Of a DNA stretch of 64,000 nucleotides, positions 1-7,934 are shown piece by piece. Origin of the DNA: Nocardia africana NBRC 100379. GTDB taxonomy: Bacteria; Actinomycetota; Actinomycetes; Mycobacteriales; Mycobacteriaceae. A model generated the notes under the pieces. The model did no database searches and was not told the DNA's origin. It saw only the letters and a program-made list of their open reading frames with translations. How positions within the stretch are numbered: the stretch's first letter is position 1; each line of letters begins with the position of its first letter. The stretch is taken from the NCBI RefSeq assembly GCF_001612635.1, contig NZ_BDAV01000008.1, positions 1 to 64,000 on the forward strand. The letters are read 5' to 3'. A program made the translations under genes and the position numbers.

Positions 1-822
1 CCCGCCGCATCGGCGGGCCGGCTCGCCCCGCCGCGCGGCCGGATCGAGAAACGCCGGCCCGCATGGCTGTCGGTGCCGCTGCGCTTCCTGCTTCCGGTGC
101 TGATCTTCGCCGGCTGGTGGATCGGGTCGGCGACCGGCGCGCTGTCGCCGGAGGTGCTGGCCGGCCCGCCGAAGGTCTGGTCGGCGTTCACCGAACTGGT
201 GAACAACGGACAGCTGGTCGATTTCGCGCTCGCCTCCTTCGTCCGCGCCGGCCTCGGGGTGCTGCTCGGCGTCTCGGCCGGGCTGCTGCTCGGCTTGGTG
301 GCCGGATTGTCCGGCCTCGGTGAGGAATTGGTCGATTCGACGATGCAGATCGTGCGCGCCGTCCCGTTCCTCGCGCTGGTGCCGTTGTTCATCGCCTGGT
401 TCGGCATCGACGAGTTGTACAAGGTGCTGCTCATCGCCGTCGCCACCGTCGCGCCCATGTACGCCTACACCTATCTCGGCGTGCGCAATGTGGACCGCAA
501 GGTGGTGGAGGCCGCCCGCGGCTTCGGGCTGACCGGGCCGCGCCTGGTGCTGGAGGTGATCCTGCCCTCGGCATTGCCCGGCATCCTGATGGCGCTGCGG
601 GTCTGCCTTTCCATCAGTATCACCGGCCTGATCGCGGCCGAACAGGTGGGCACCAGCAAGGGCGTCGGATATCTGGTCACCCTCGCGCAGGAATACAACC
701 GCACCGACTACATGGTGCTGTGCGTCGTGCTCTACGCGGTCCTGGGCCTGATCTTCGACGGCGCGGTGCGGCTGGTCGAGCGCTTCGCGATGCCGTGGCG
801 CGGGCAGGTGGCGATCCGATGA
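1..822 (+). CDS. ABC transporter permease, SsuC/TauC type (5' end outside window)
   Basis: This is the inner-membrane permease subunit of a nitrate/sulfonate/taurine-class importer. Hydrophobic segments recur through the protein, and the cytoplasmic EAA loop that docks on the ATPase is visible as EAARGFGLTGP followed by ILPSALP. The frame is open to base 1. A GTG at 73 could start translation, but residues upstream of it (ending RRPAWLSV) look like the usual cytoplasmic lead-in of this family, so I treat the gene as 5'-truncated by the window. Its stop overlaps the ATPase start (ATGA at 819-822). Genes downstream make organosulfur compounds the likely cargo; this is inferred from context, not from the permease itself. 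Confidence 0.88.
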   Translation, partial: PAASAGRLAPPRGRIEKRRPAWLSVPLRFLLPVLIFAGWWIGSATGALSPEVLAGPPKVWSAFTELVNNGQLVDFALASFVRAGLGVLLGVSAGLLLGLVAGLSGLGEELVDSTMQIVRAVPFLALVPLFIAWFGIDELYKVLLIAVATVAPMYAYTYLGVRNVDRKVVEAARGFGLTGPRLVLEVILPSALPGILMALRVCLSISITGLIAAEQVGTSKGVGYLVTLAQEYNRTDYMVLCVVLYAVLGLIFDGAVRLVERFAMPWRGQVAIR

Positions 823-1586
823 CCGCCGTGGACGAAACACGCACCGGCGCACCGCTGGCCGTGCACCTCTCCGGGCTGCGAAAAGCGTTCGGCGACACAG
901 TCGTTCTCGACGGGGTGGAGCTGAGCATCCGCCGCGGTGAGTTCGTGGTGCTGCTCGGCCCCAGCGGCACCGGAAAGACGACGCTGCTGCGGTTGCTCAC
1001 CGGCCTGGAGGTCCCGGATGCGGGCGATGTGCTGGTTCCCGCGGTCCGCACCACCGTCTACCAGGAGCCTCGGCTCATCCCGTCCAAACGGGTCCTGGCG
1101 AATGTGATTGTCGGGCAACGCCGTTCCAAGCCGGTCCGGGAGGCGGGCCTGCGTGCCCTGGCCGAGGTCGGACTCGACGGGAAGGCACGGCAGTGGCCGG
1201 CCACCCTGTCCGGCGGCGAAGCTCAGCGCGCCGCTCTCGCCCGCGCACTGGTCCGGGAGCCCGAACTGCTGCTGCTGGACGAACCGTTCGCCGCACTCGA
1301 CGCCCTGACCCGGTTGCAGATGCAGGACCTCGTCGGCGACCTGGTGCAGCGGCATCGCCCAGCGGTGCTGATGGTGACCCACGACGTGGACGAGGCGGTC
1401 CGGCTGGCCGACCGGATCCTCGTGCTGAACCGGGGCCGCTTCGCCGTCGACATCGATATCGACCTGCCCCGGCCGCGCGACCGGACCGACCCCGCCGCCC
1501 TGCGCTACCAGGCGGCTCTGCTCGCCGAACTCGGCGTCGGGCACACCCGTCCATCGAATTCCCCGAACTCACGGAGCATTTCATGA
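819..1586 (+). CDS. ABC transporter ATP-binding protein, SsuB/TauB type
   Basis: The protein has 255 residues, a normal length for the ATPase of an SsuABC or TauABC importer. Motifs in order are the Walker A GPSGTGKTT at residues 47-55, the signature LSGGE, Walker B LLLLDEP with the catalytic Glu, and the H-loop VTHD. The ATG at 819 overlaps the permease stop, which fixes the start and implies translational coupling. The stop overlaps the next ATG at 1583. It should energise uptake through the permease. The specific substrate cannot be read from the ATPase. Confidence 0.92.
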   Translation: MTAVDETRTGAPLAVHLSGLRKAFGDTVVLDGVELSIRRGEFVVLLGPSGTGKTTLLRLLTGLEVPDAGDVLVPAVRTTVYQEPRLIPSKRVLANVIVGQRRSKPVREAGLRALAEVGLDGKARQWPATLSGGEAQRAALARALVREPELLLLDEPFAALDALTRLQMQDLVGDLVQRHRPAVLMVTHDVDEAVRLADRILVLNRGRFAVDIDIDLPRPRDRTDPAALRYQAALLAELGVGHTRPSNSPNSRSIS

Positions 1587-2608
1587 CCGACACCCTCTGG
1601 TACACCCGCTGCCCCGTCCCGACGGCCAGCGGTCTGGCGCACAGCCTGGGCTGGCTCGGGGAAACCGCGCAGCGTAGCGGCCTCACCTTCGGCGTCCTGC
1701 AGGACGCCGGGCCCGAACTGGCCGGATTCCACTTCGACCACGCGCTGCCCGGCCTGGTGCGCGAAGGCGGCAACGTGCCCGCGTTGGCCGCCCGCGCCGC
1801 GGGCTCGCCCACCCGGCTGATCGGCCTGACCTGGATCGACGAATCGCAGGCCATCCTGGTCGGCCCGGATTCACCGGTCGCCACCCCGGCCGAGCTGGCC
1901 GGTCTGCGCATCGGTGTTCCGGCATGGGCACAGGATCAGGCCCGCAGCTTCCCGCGGGCCATGGCGTTGCACGGCTTCGGCAATGCCCTGCGGCTGGGCG
2001 GTCTGACCTTCGCCGACGTCACCGTGGTCGAACTCGGCGTGGAACGAGATCCACAGGTGCGCACCGATGTTCAGCAGCGGACCGGCCGCGTCACCTGGGG
2101 CGCGGAGGAACTGCTGCGCGGCGAGGTCGACGCGATCTACGTCAAGGGCGCACGCGCCCAGGAGGTGGCCGCCGAGCACGGCCTGCGGGTGGCCGTCGAC
2201 CTCGACGCCACCGACAGCAAGCGGCTGCGCGTCAACAACGGCACCCCGCGGCCCATCACCGTGCATCAGCACCTGCTCGACACCCGGCCCGAGGTGGTGA
2301 TCGACTTCGTCGCGCAGAGTCTGCGCGCCGCCGACTGGGCCGCCGGCAATCTCGACGGCGTCCGCGCGGTACTGCAACGCGAAACCCTGTCCGGCCCCGA
2401 CGGTGTCGTGGCCGCCTACGGCGGGGACTTCCACCGCGGCCTGCATCCCAGCCTGGACGACGAACGGCTCGAACTCCTGGGCGTGCAGAAACAGTTCCTC
2501 TACACCCACGGCTTCCTCGCCGCCGACTTCGACCTCGACTCGTGGGTCGCGCCGGAACCCCTGGCCCGAGCACGGGAGCTGGTCGCGGCCGGACGGGCGG
2601 CGGCATGA
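1583..2608 (+). CDS. DszB-family sulfinate desulfinase-like protein
   Basis: This 341-residue protein has the periplasmic-binding-protein fold of DszB, the enzyme releasing sulfite from 2'-hydroxybiphenyl-2-sulfinate. From memory of Rhodococcus DszB, its catalytic Cys27, His60 and RxGG Arg70 correspond here to Cys10 (in YTRCPVPTAS), His50 (in GFHFDH) and Arg60 (in VREGG), with the 10-residue His-Arg spacing preserved. The C-terminal block GGDFHRGLHPSLDD and QKQFLYTHGF also parallels DszB. There is no signal peptide, so it acts in the cytoplasm, unlike a transport binding protein. Automated annotation would probably call it an ABC substrate-binding protein. I infer a C-S cleaving desulfinase; the natural substrate is unknown. 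Start and stop both overlap neighbours. Confidence 0.75.
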   Translation: MTDTLWYTRCPVPTASGLAHSLGWLGETAQRSGLTFGVLQDAGPELAGFHFDHALPGLVREGGNVPALAARAAGSPTRLIGLTWIDESQAILVGPDSPVATPAELAGLRIGVPAWAQDQARSFPRAMALHGFGNALRLGGLTFADVTVVELGVERDPQVRTDVQQRTGRVTWGAEELLRGEVDAIYVKGARAQEVAAEHGLRVAVDLDATDSKRLRVNNGTPRPITVHQHLLDTRPEVVIDFVAQSLRAADWAAGNLDGVRAVLQRETLSGPDGVVAAYGGDFHRGLHPSLDDERLELLGVQKQFLYTHGFLAADFDLDSWVAPEPLARARELVAAGRAAA

Positions 2609-3735
2609 CCGAGTATCTGTGGCGGCTGCCCAGCCGCGGTGACGGCCGCCGCGCACGTCCGGAACTGCGGCATCGCGGTGGCTTCGGCGCCCCGGCGCCC
2701 ACCCCGGCGAGCGGGCACACCGGTAATCGCGTGCCCGATCGCGAACCCACCGATGTTCGGCCCGGCCGCTTCGGCCCCTTCGACGACCTGCACCAGGTGA
2801 TCGACGCCGCCGAACTGGCCGGACTCGACGGGGTCCTCGCACCCTACGATCCGCTCGGCGAGGAATCGTGGATCGTCGCCGGCGGCGCGCTGCGTGCCAC
2901 CCGGCACAGCCGGGTGATCGTCGAATTCCAGCCCGCCTTCGGCACTCCCGTCTACGCGGCGAAGGTGTCGGTCACCTTGCAGCGCCTGTCGGCGGGGCGG
3001 CTGGGCTGGCGCCTGGCGGTCGACACCGACGACGCGGAGGCGTGCTCGCGCGGCGACCGGGTGTCCGGTGCCGACCGCTACCGTCGCGCCGCGGAATTCC
3101 TCACCGTCGCACGCGGTGTGTGGAACCGGGAACCGGTGCCGGCGGCCGGGTTCCAGGGCACCGGATTCGATTTCGCGGGCGACTACTACGACGTGATCGA
3201 CGGCGGTTTCCGCGGTGTGCTGTCGGGCCTGCCCTTCCCGACCGTCTACCTGTCCGGCACCTCGCCCGAGGCCCTGGACCTTTCGGCGCGGCACGGGGAT
3301 GTGCACGTGTTCACCGAATCCCCCGACGGCCCGGGCGAACAGCTGGCCGCGCTGCGCGCCCGCACCGGCGAGACCGGCCGCACCGTGCGCGCCGGACTCG
3401 AGCTCCCGGTCATCGCGCGCGAGACCGAGGAGGAAGCCTGGGCGCGAGCGGAACGGCAATGGCGTGAGGTGCGCCCGGACGGGCCGGGCGCGCGATCGCT
3501 GGCGCTGGGCGACGGCCGCTGGGCCGGATTCGACCTGCTCGGGTATCCGCAGGCCATCGGTCTGGTCGGCAGTTACGAGCAGGTGGCCCGGCAGTTGCAG
3601 GTCTATGCCGCAACGGGTTTCGACACCCTCGTGCTGTCCGGGCACCCGTATATCGAGGAGATACACCGCGCCGGCGAGCACCTGCTGTTCCTGGCCGATC
3701 CGGCCGGACGCACCCTGAAGGAGGTCGCGCTGTGA
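2605..3735 (+). CDS. LLM-class flavin-dependent monooxygenase, divergent SsuD-like
   Basis: A 376-residue bacterial-luciferase-like TIM barrel related to FMNH2-dependent alkanesulfonate monooxygenase SsuD. SsuD-like elements include MTEYLWRLPSRGDGR at the N terminus, the SGADRYRRAAEFL helix, PFPTVYLSGTSPEA, and the C-terminal VLSGHPYIEE region. It is more divergent than the following gene, with a proline/glycine-rich stretch near residues 25-45. The ATG at 2605 overlaps the desulfinase stop, and its own stop overlaps the next gene's GTG. It would need reduced flavin from a reductase not encoded in this window. Likely role: oxygenating a sulfonate, sulfone or sulfinate precursor. Confidence 0.8.
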   Translation: MTEYLWRLPSRGDGRRARPELRHRGGFGAPAPTPASGHTGNRVPDREPTDVRPGRFGPFDDLHQVIDAAELAGLDGVLAPYDPLGEESWIVAGGALRATRHSRVIVEFQPAFGTPVYAAKVSVTLQRLSAGRLGWRLAVDTDDAEACSRGDRVSGADRYRRAAEFLTVARGVWNREPVPAAGFQGTGFDFAGDYYDVIDGGFRGVLSGLPFPTVYLSGTSPEALDLSARHGDVHVFTESPDGPGEQLAALRARTGETGRTVRAGLELPVIARETEEEAWARAERQWREVRPDGPGARSLALGDGRWAGFDLLGYPQAIGLVGSYEQVARQLQVYAATGFDTLVLSGHPYIEEIHRAGEHLLFLADPAGRTLKEVAL

Positions 3736-4901
3736 CGATCGATATCTACTGGCGCATCGGTATGGAAGGCGACCACGCCTCGCTGCGCACGCCGCGCCGC
3801 TACAACCGGGGCAACGCCGCCGGCTACGGTCCGGGCAATATCGCCCCGGCCGTGCGCGGTGGTGAACTCGACGGCTACAGCTATATCGATCACGTCGCCG
3901 CCGTCGCGCGAGCGAGCGAATCCGCCGGATTCCTGGGCGGGCTCCTGCCCTCGTTCCCGGTCACCGAGGATCCGTGGGCCTTCGCCGCCGCCCTGGCCCG
4001 CGAGACCACCACCTACCGCTTCATGGTCGCCTTCCAGCCGGGCTTCCTGCACCCCGTGCAGGCCGCGCGCATGTCGGCCAGTCTGCAGCGCGCCACCGGC
4101 GGGCGGCTCGTCTACAACATCATCAGCGGTGGCGGCGGTCCGGCCCAATTGTGGTGGGGCGACAAGGTTTCTCACGACGACCGCTACGCCCGCACCAGCG
4201 AATTCCTGGATGTGCTGCGCGGGGTGTGGGACGGGCGCCCGTACACCCACGACGGCCGGTTCTTCCACACCGAGGCCGCCGCCCTGCCGCCGGGCCTGGC
4301 CGGGCAACCGTTCCCGGAGGTGTACTTCTCCGGGTCCTCCGGCGCCGCGGTGCAGGCCGCCGGACGCCACGCCGACTACTACCTGTCCTGGCTGGAGCCC
4401 TTCGGCGACCTGCGCGCCAAATTCGACGGCGTGCGCGCCCACGCCGAAAAGATCGGCCGCACACCGAAATTCGCGGTCCGGATCGACATCCTGGCCCGGC
4501 ATACCGAAGAGGCGGCCTGGGAGGAGATCCGCAAGGGCTGGGCCTTCGTCGACCGCGAGGCCGCCAACCGCGCCGCCCAGGGCGATTCGGTGGGAGCGGC
4601 GCGGATCAAGGGCTGGGTCCCCGAAACCATCACCGGCTACCGGGATCTCGAGGTGCAACCCAACGTCTGGTGCGGATTCAGCCTGATCCGCGGCGGACCC
4701 GCCTTCGGGCTGGTCGGCAGCTACGAACAGGTCGCCCAGCGCCTCGACGAGCTGATCGACCTCGGGGTCGACGCCTTCATCCTCGCCGGCAACCCGCATC
4801 TGGAAGAGGCCTACCGGGTCGGCGAGGAAGTGCTGCCGCTGCTCGGCCGAACCCGCCTGACCGCACCCGATGCCACCCCCGCACTGACGCCCGCCCACTA
4901 G
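3732..4901 (+). CDS. alkanesulfonate monooxygenase-like LLM flavoenzyme (SsuD family)
   Basis: This 389-residue protein parallels SsuD almost end to end, with SHDDRYARTSEFLDV, PEVYFSGSS, FAVRIDILARHTEEAAW, NVWCGFSLIRGG and NPHLEEAYRVGEE. SsuD uses FMNH2 and O2 to release sulfite from alkanesulfonates. The active-site Cys of E. coli SsuD (Cys54, in RSCEDAW) is not present: the equivalent stretch reads FPVTEDPW. Translation starts at GTG 3732, overlapping the previous stop. Two paralogous LLM enzymes side by side with a DszB-like protein suggest sequential oxidations of one compound, or two substrates; that is inference. Confidence 0.85.
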   Translation: MTIDIYWRIGMEGDHASLRTPRRYNRGNAAGYGPGNIAPAVRGGELDGYSYIDHVAAVARASESAGFLGGLLPSFPVTEDPWAFAAALARETTTYRFMVAFQPGFLHPVQAARMSASLQRATGGRLVYNIISGGGGPAQLWWGDKVSHDDRYARTSEFLDVLRGVWDGRPYTHDGRFFHTEAAALPPGLAGQPFPEVYFSGSSGAAVQAAGRHADYYLSWLEPFGDLRAKFDGVRAHAEKIGRTPKFAVRIDILARHTEEAAWEEIRKGWAFVDREAANRAAQGDSVGAARIKGWVPETITGYRDLEVQPNVWCGFSLIRGGPAFGLVGSYEQVAQRLDELIDLGVDAFILAGNPHLEEAYRVGEEVLPLLGRTRLTAPDATPALTPAH

Positions 4902-4908
4902 GAGAATC

Positions 4909-5616
4909 GTGACCACCACCGAAATCCGGCTCGACGACACCGTCACCGCATTCGTCGCCGCCGCCACCCGCGACGCCGAGAAGGCGTTCCGGGTGTTCCG
5001 CGAAACCGGCACCGTCGCCGGCAACGGGACCGTCAACTTCGTCGAACGCGTCCCCGGCACGGAGATCGCGGTCGCGCTCAACGAGCCCGGGCCCTGGGCC
5101 GACGACCGCACCGTGCGACCGGTCGTCGCGACGTTCGACGGAGAGGTGCTGTCGGGCGCCGGTTCCGCGGGATTCGTCACCGGCTACGCGGCGGTCTTCC
5201 GCGCACACCCGGAAATCACCTCCGTCGTGCACGTGCACAGCCCGTGGCTGGGCGGCTGGGCGCAGACCCACCGCACCTTCCCGATCCGCTACGCCGCCGT
5301 GCAACGGCTGACGCTGTCGCGAGAGATCCCGCCGCACATCGACCGCAGCATCGGCGCGGGCGAGTTCATCCTCGATCAGCTGGACCGCGACCCCGATCTC
5401 ATCGCCATCTTCGAGGCCAACGGCGGCGCGAATGTCATCGGCCGGGCCGGACTGCTGGACCTGGCGAAGCTGGTCGTCTTGCTGGAGGAGGGCGCGCAGT
5501 ACCAGGCGATCGCCGAAACCCTCGGCGGCTCCGTCGAATTCGACAAGTCCAATCTGGCGGTGCAGTGGGGGCGCACCGGGCTGGCGGACGAGGCTCGCCG
5601 CCGCGGACTGATCTGA
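4909..5616 (+). CDS. class II aldolase/adducin-fold protein with altered metal site
   Basis: At 235 residues this fits the class II aldolase family (fuculose/ribulose-phosphate aldolases and epimerases). The first half of the zinc site is intact as VVHVHSPW, supplying His-x-His. The later family motif, usually ANHG, instead reads FEANGGANVIG, so the third metal-ligand His appears replaced by Gly. The enzyme may bind metal differently or catalyse another reaction. It starts at GTG 4909, seven bases after the previous stop, behind GGAGAA. Its place between monooxygenases and an SsuA-like protein suggests that it processes the carbon skeleton left after sulfur removal. Confidence 0.75.
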   Translation: MTTTEIRLDDTVTAFVAAATRDAEKAFRVFRETGTVAGNGTVNFVERVPGTEIAVALNEPGPWADDRTVRPVVATFDGEVLSGAGSAGFVTGYAAVFRAHPEITSVVHVHSPWLGGWAQTHRTFPIRYAAVQRLTLSREIPPHIDRSIGAGEFILDQLDRDPDLIAIFEANGGANVIGRAGLLDLAKLVVLLEEGAQYQAIAETLGGSVEFDKSNLAVQWGRTGLADEARRRGLI

Positions 5617-5650
5617 CCCCTACTTCCGTACTTTCCCGAGGAGCATCCCC

Positions 5651-6598
5651 ATGAGTGTTCGTGTCGGCTATTTTCCGCACAACAATTCGCTGTTCGTCCT
5701 GCGCCACCGCGGCATCCTGGAACGCGCGCTGCCCGACGTGGAATGGGTGGACCTGCGCGACCTGCCGCAGCCGCCCCGCGCCGACGTGAAAACCGCACTG
5801 CCGTCGCTGCATTCGGACTACCTGTTCGACGCGGGCGGCTACGACTTCATCGGCACCGGCTTCACGCCGCCGATCACCGCGCTCGGCAACGACCGCGACA
5901 TCGTCTACGTCGGCATCTCCGGCCCGCGCATCGAGAACGGCCGGCTGGTCACCAAGGCCGGCAACGGCATCGAATCCGTGGCCGATCTGAAAGGTAAACG
6001 AGTCGGCATCGCCCACGGCTCCTGGCAGACCACGCTGCTGCTGTTCGCCCTGGAGCGCTCGGGCCTGGGCTGGAACGATATCGAACCGGTGGACACCGAC
6101 GTGCACGACGGCGGCGCCCTGCTGCTCGACGGCACCCTCGACGCCTGGGTCGGCGCCTATCCCGGCCTCACCGCCGTGGAGGCCGCCACCCCGCTGCACA
6201 CCCTCGTCGACACCGAATCCGTCTTCAGCCACCCCTCACTGTGGTTCACCCGCCGCGACTTCGCCGAAGCCAACCGCCCGGCGCTGGAAGCGATCACCAC
6301 CGCCCTGCGGGAATCCGACGCCTGGATCGCCGAAAACCCCCGCGCCGCAGCACAATACTTCGTCGACGACATCGTCGCCCGCGGCGGCACCGCGGACCTC
6401 GACGCCTGGGAAGCCGCCCTGCGCGGCCGCCCGTTCGGCCTCGGCCCGGTCACCGAGCAATTCCTCGACGAGCAACAGCACGCGGCCGACCTGCTGCATG
6501 CGAACGGTTTGCTGCCCAAGAAGATTCGGGTGCGAGACGCGGTCGATCCGGCGATCGCGGAGTTCCTCACCGCGCACGAACCGGCACCCGCCGGCTGA
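5651..6598 (+). CDS. SsuA/NMT1-fold substrate-binding-like protein without signal peptide
   Basis: This 315-residue protein has the SsuA-type binding fold: RVGYFPHNNSLFVLRHRG at the N terminus, then DFIGTGFTPPITAL and DLKGKRVGIAHGSW. It starts directly on the mature domain. There is no Sec signal or lipobox Cys, and the ATG at 5651 has a good GAGGAG ribosome site, so a missed leader is unlikely. It also lacks the DszB-type active-site Cys. It could be a cytoplasmic sensor or enzyme derived from a binding protein, or it could leave the cell by another route. It is the last gene of the operon, followed by hairpins. Confidence 0.78.
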   Translation: MSVRVGYFPHNNSLFVLRHRGILERALPDVEWVDLRDLPQPPRADVKTALPSLHSDYLFDAGGYDFIGTGFTPPITALGNDRDIVYVGISGPRIENGRLVTKAGNGIESVADLKGKRVGIAHGSWQTTLLLFALERSGLGWNDIEPVDTDVHDGGALLLDGTLDAWVGAYPGLTAVEAATPLHTLVDTESVFSHPSLWFTRRDFAEANRPALEAITTALRESDAWIAENPRAAAQYFVDDIVARGGTADLDAWEAALRGRPFGLGPVTEQFLDEQQHAADLLHANGLLPKKIRVRDAVDPAIAEFLTAHEPAPAG

Positions 6599-6613
6599 GG
6601 GAGTCGCCCGGAC

Positions 6614-6667
6614 GGGCCGCCGGTGCACGCCGGCGGTCCGGTGGCCGTGCGTGCGCGGCGCACGCAC
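6614..6667 (+). terminator. double hairpin after the sulfur operon
   Basis: Two hairpins follow the stop at 6598. The first pairs 6614-6623 with 6630-6639 (one G-T pair, 6-base loop). The second pairs 6647-6656 with 6658-6667 perfectly. No U-tract follows, as is usual for actinobacterial terminators. Confidence 0.6.
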
Positions 6668-6764
6668 CGGCCGGCGCGGTTGTTTGGCCCCGGAAGAGGC
6701 GGGTATCGCGGCTGGCGGCACCGGGAAGCCGGTCGCCGACAACAGTTGCCCACCCGCGACCGGA

Positions 6765-7091
6765 ATGAGTGTGCGCATGACCGTGACCTGGACGCCCGCC
6801 GTTGTTCCCGCCGAGCACCGGACCCATCCGGATCCGCACCTCACGGCAGCCGAGGAGAAGCTGCCGGGCTGGCAGCGCGGGCAGGTGGCGTGGTTCAACG
6901 GCGAGAAGGGGTTCGGCTACCTCACCAGCGCCTCCGGTGATGCGGTATTCGTCGACTATCGCACGATCGACATGCCGGGATACAAAACCCTCAGCCCCGG
7001 GCAAGCGGTGGTCTTCACCGTGACCCACACCTGCGGCGGACCCGAGGCCACGCAGGTCCTCCCCTACCCGCAGGCCCGCGACGAATTCTGA
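6765..7091 (+). CDS. cold-shock domain protein
   Basis: The 108-residue product carries one cold-shock domain from about residue 39, beginning RGQVAWFNGEKGFGYLTS and continuing VFVDYRTIDMPGYKTLSPGQ. RNP1 is represented by KGFGYL; the usual RNP2 VFVHYS is altered to VFVDYR, so the central aromatic/His contact differs. About 38 residues of N-terminal extension precede the domain, which canonical 67-70-residue Csp proteins lack. An alternative ATG lies at 6777. Expected role: single-stranded nucleic-acid binding and RNA chaperoning. It is monocistronic. Confidence 0.88.
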   Translation: MSVRMTVTWTPAVVPAEHRTHPDPHLTAAEEKLPGWQRGQVAWFNGEKGFGYLTSASGDAVFVDYRTIDMPGYKTLSPGQAVVFTVTHTCGGPEATQVLPYPQARDEF

Positions 7092-7186
7092 GCACGGGTC
7101 GCGCGAATACCTCGGCCGTGACGGGGTATCGGCCAGATGTCGGCTGCCGCCGGCCAGACCCGACCGTCACGACGAAAGCGACAGAT

Positions 7187-7861
7187 GTGAAAGCCGAACG
7201 CCTGGTCGAGGAATCGTTCGAGCTGGTCGCCCGCGCCCGGCGCGCCCGCGTCTTCCATCCGCGCGGACTCTGGTTCAGTGGGCGCCTGCGCCCCGCCCCG
7301 GCCTTCGAGAGGTATTTCGGGGACGGAGAACGCGACGTCGAGGTGCGCCTGTCCAAAGCCCTCGGCCTGCCGGGACGGCTGCCGGACGCCGTGGGGATCG
7401 GGCTGCGCGTGCGGACGCCCGGCGGGCGCTGGGACCTCGCTCTGGCGTCCACACCCACCGGCACCCTGACCCGATTCTTCGCGATCCCCGTCCCGTCGTG
7501 GCGCCACGCGACCTACGGGACGCTCATGGCCTACCGGTTCGACGGCGGCGCACCGCAGTGGATATTCGCCCGGCCGGACGGCGATCAACCTGCCGACGCC
7601 TCCCTGGCTACGCTGCGCGAATACACGACCGCCCACGGCCTCGGTTTCACGCTGACGGTCGGGCGACTGAACGGGCCCGAAGAACCGTTCGCGAATCTGC
7701 GGCTCACCGCCGAAACCATCGCCCCGCCTCCCGAGGACGCCGTCGACCCGACCCTGCACCATCCGCCCGGTGTCGCCCTGGCCCCGCGGTTCATCACTCG
7801 TATCCGGCGCAGCGCCTACCGGGGCAGCCGCGAAGGCCGCGGCGCCGAACCGGCGCGGTAG
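7187..7861 (+). CDS. catalase-fold protein (catalase-related, short form)
   Basis: The 224-residue product resembles the N-terminal half of a catalase core. FHPRGLWFSGRL matches the catalytic-His region (VHAKGxGAxG in catalases), VRLSKALGLPG matches VRFSTVxGxxG, and the following PDAVGIGLRVRTPGGRWDL matches the RGFAVKFYTxEGNWDL stretch. The C-terminal region that supplies the proximal heme Tyr in catalases is absent, so classical catalase activity is doubtful. Related short proteins are sometimes annotated as phosphodiesterases. I chose GTG 7187 because an AAAG-rich site precedes it; an in-frame GTG at 7118 would add 23 residues with no family resemblance. Confidence 0.6.
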   Translation: MKAERLVEESFELVARARRARVFHPRGLWFSGRLRPAPAFERYFGDGERDVEVRLSKALGLPGRLPDAVGIGLRVRTPGGRWDLALASTPTGTLTRFFAIPVPSWRHATYGTLMAYRFDGGAPQWIFARPDGDQPADASLATLREYTTAHGLGFTLTVGRLNGPEEPFANLRLTAETIAPPPEDAVDPTLHHPPGVALAPRFITRIRRSAYRGSREGRGAEPAR

Positions 7862-7896
7862 CCGGTCGCCCCGCCACCCGCACCGGGGCGGCCGGC
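7861..7896. terminator. hairpin between convergent genes
   Basis: A 13-bp stem (7861-7873 with 7884-7896, one G-T pair, 10-base loop) begins on the last base of the upstream stop codon. It lies between a plus-strand gene and the end of the minus-strand small ORF, so it could serve both. Confidence 0.55.
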
Positions 7897-7934
7897 GTCG
7901 AAACCCCTGCGGCGCCGGGGATCTCGTCGTCCGG

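Noticed and set aside
3732..4901. Calling this DszA
   Set aside because: Sequence follows SsuD along its length; DszA belongs to the NtaA/SnaA branch of the LLM family.
3603..5180. 525-codon open frame on the minus strand across the monooxygenase and aldolase genes
   Set aside because: It is antisense to well-supported coding sequence and has Gly/Asp/Val-rich shadow composition, typical of GC-rich DNA.
6599..6764. Riboswitch or small RNA in the gap after the sulfur operon
   Set aside because: Only two terminator-like hairpins are seen and no conserved aptamer pattern could be recognised.
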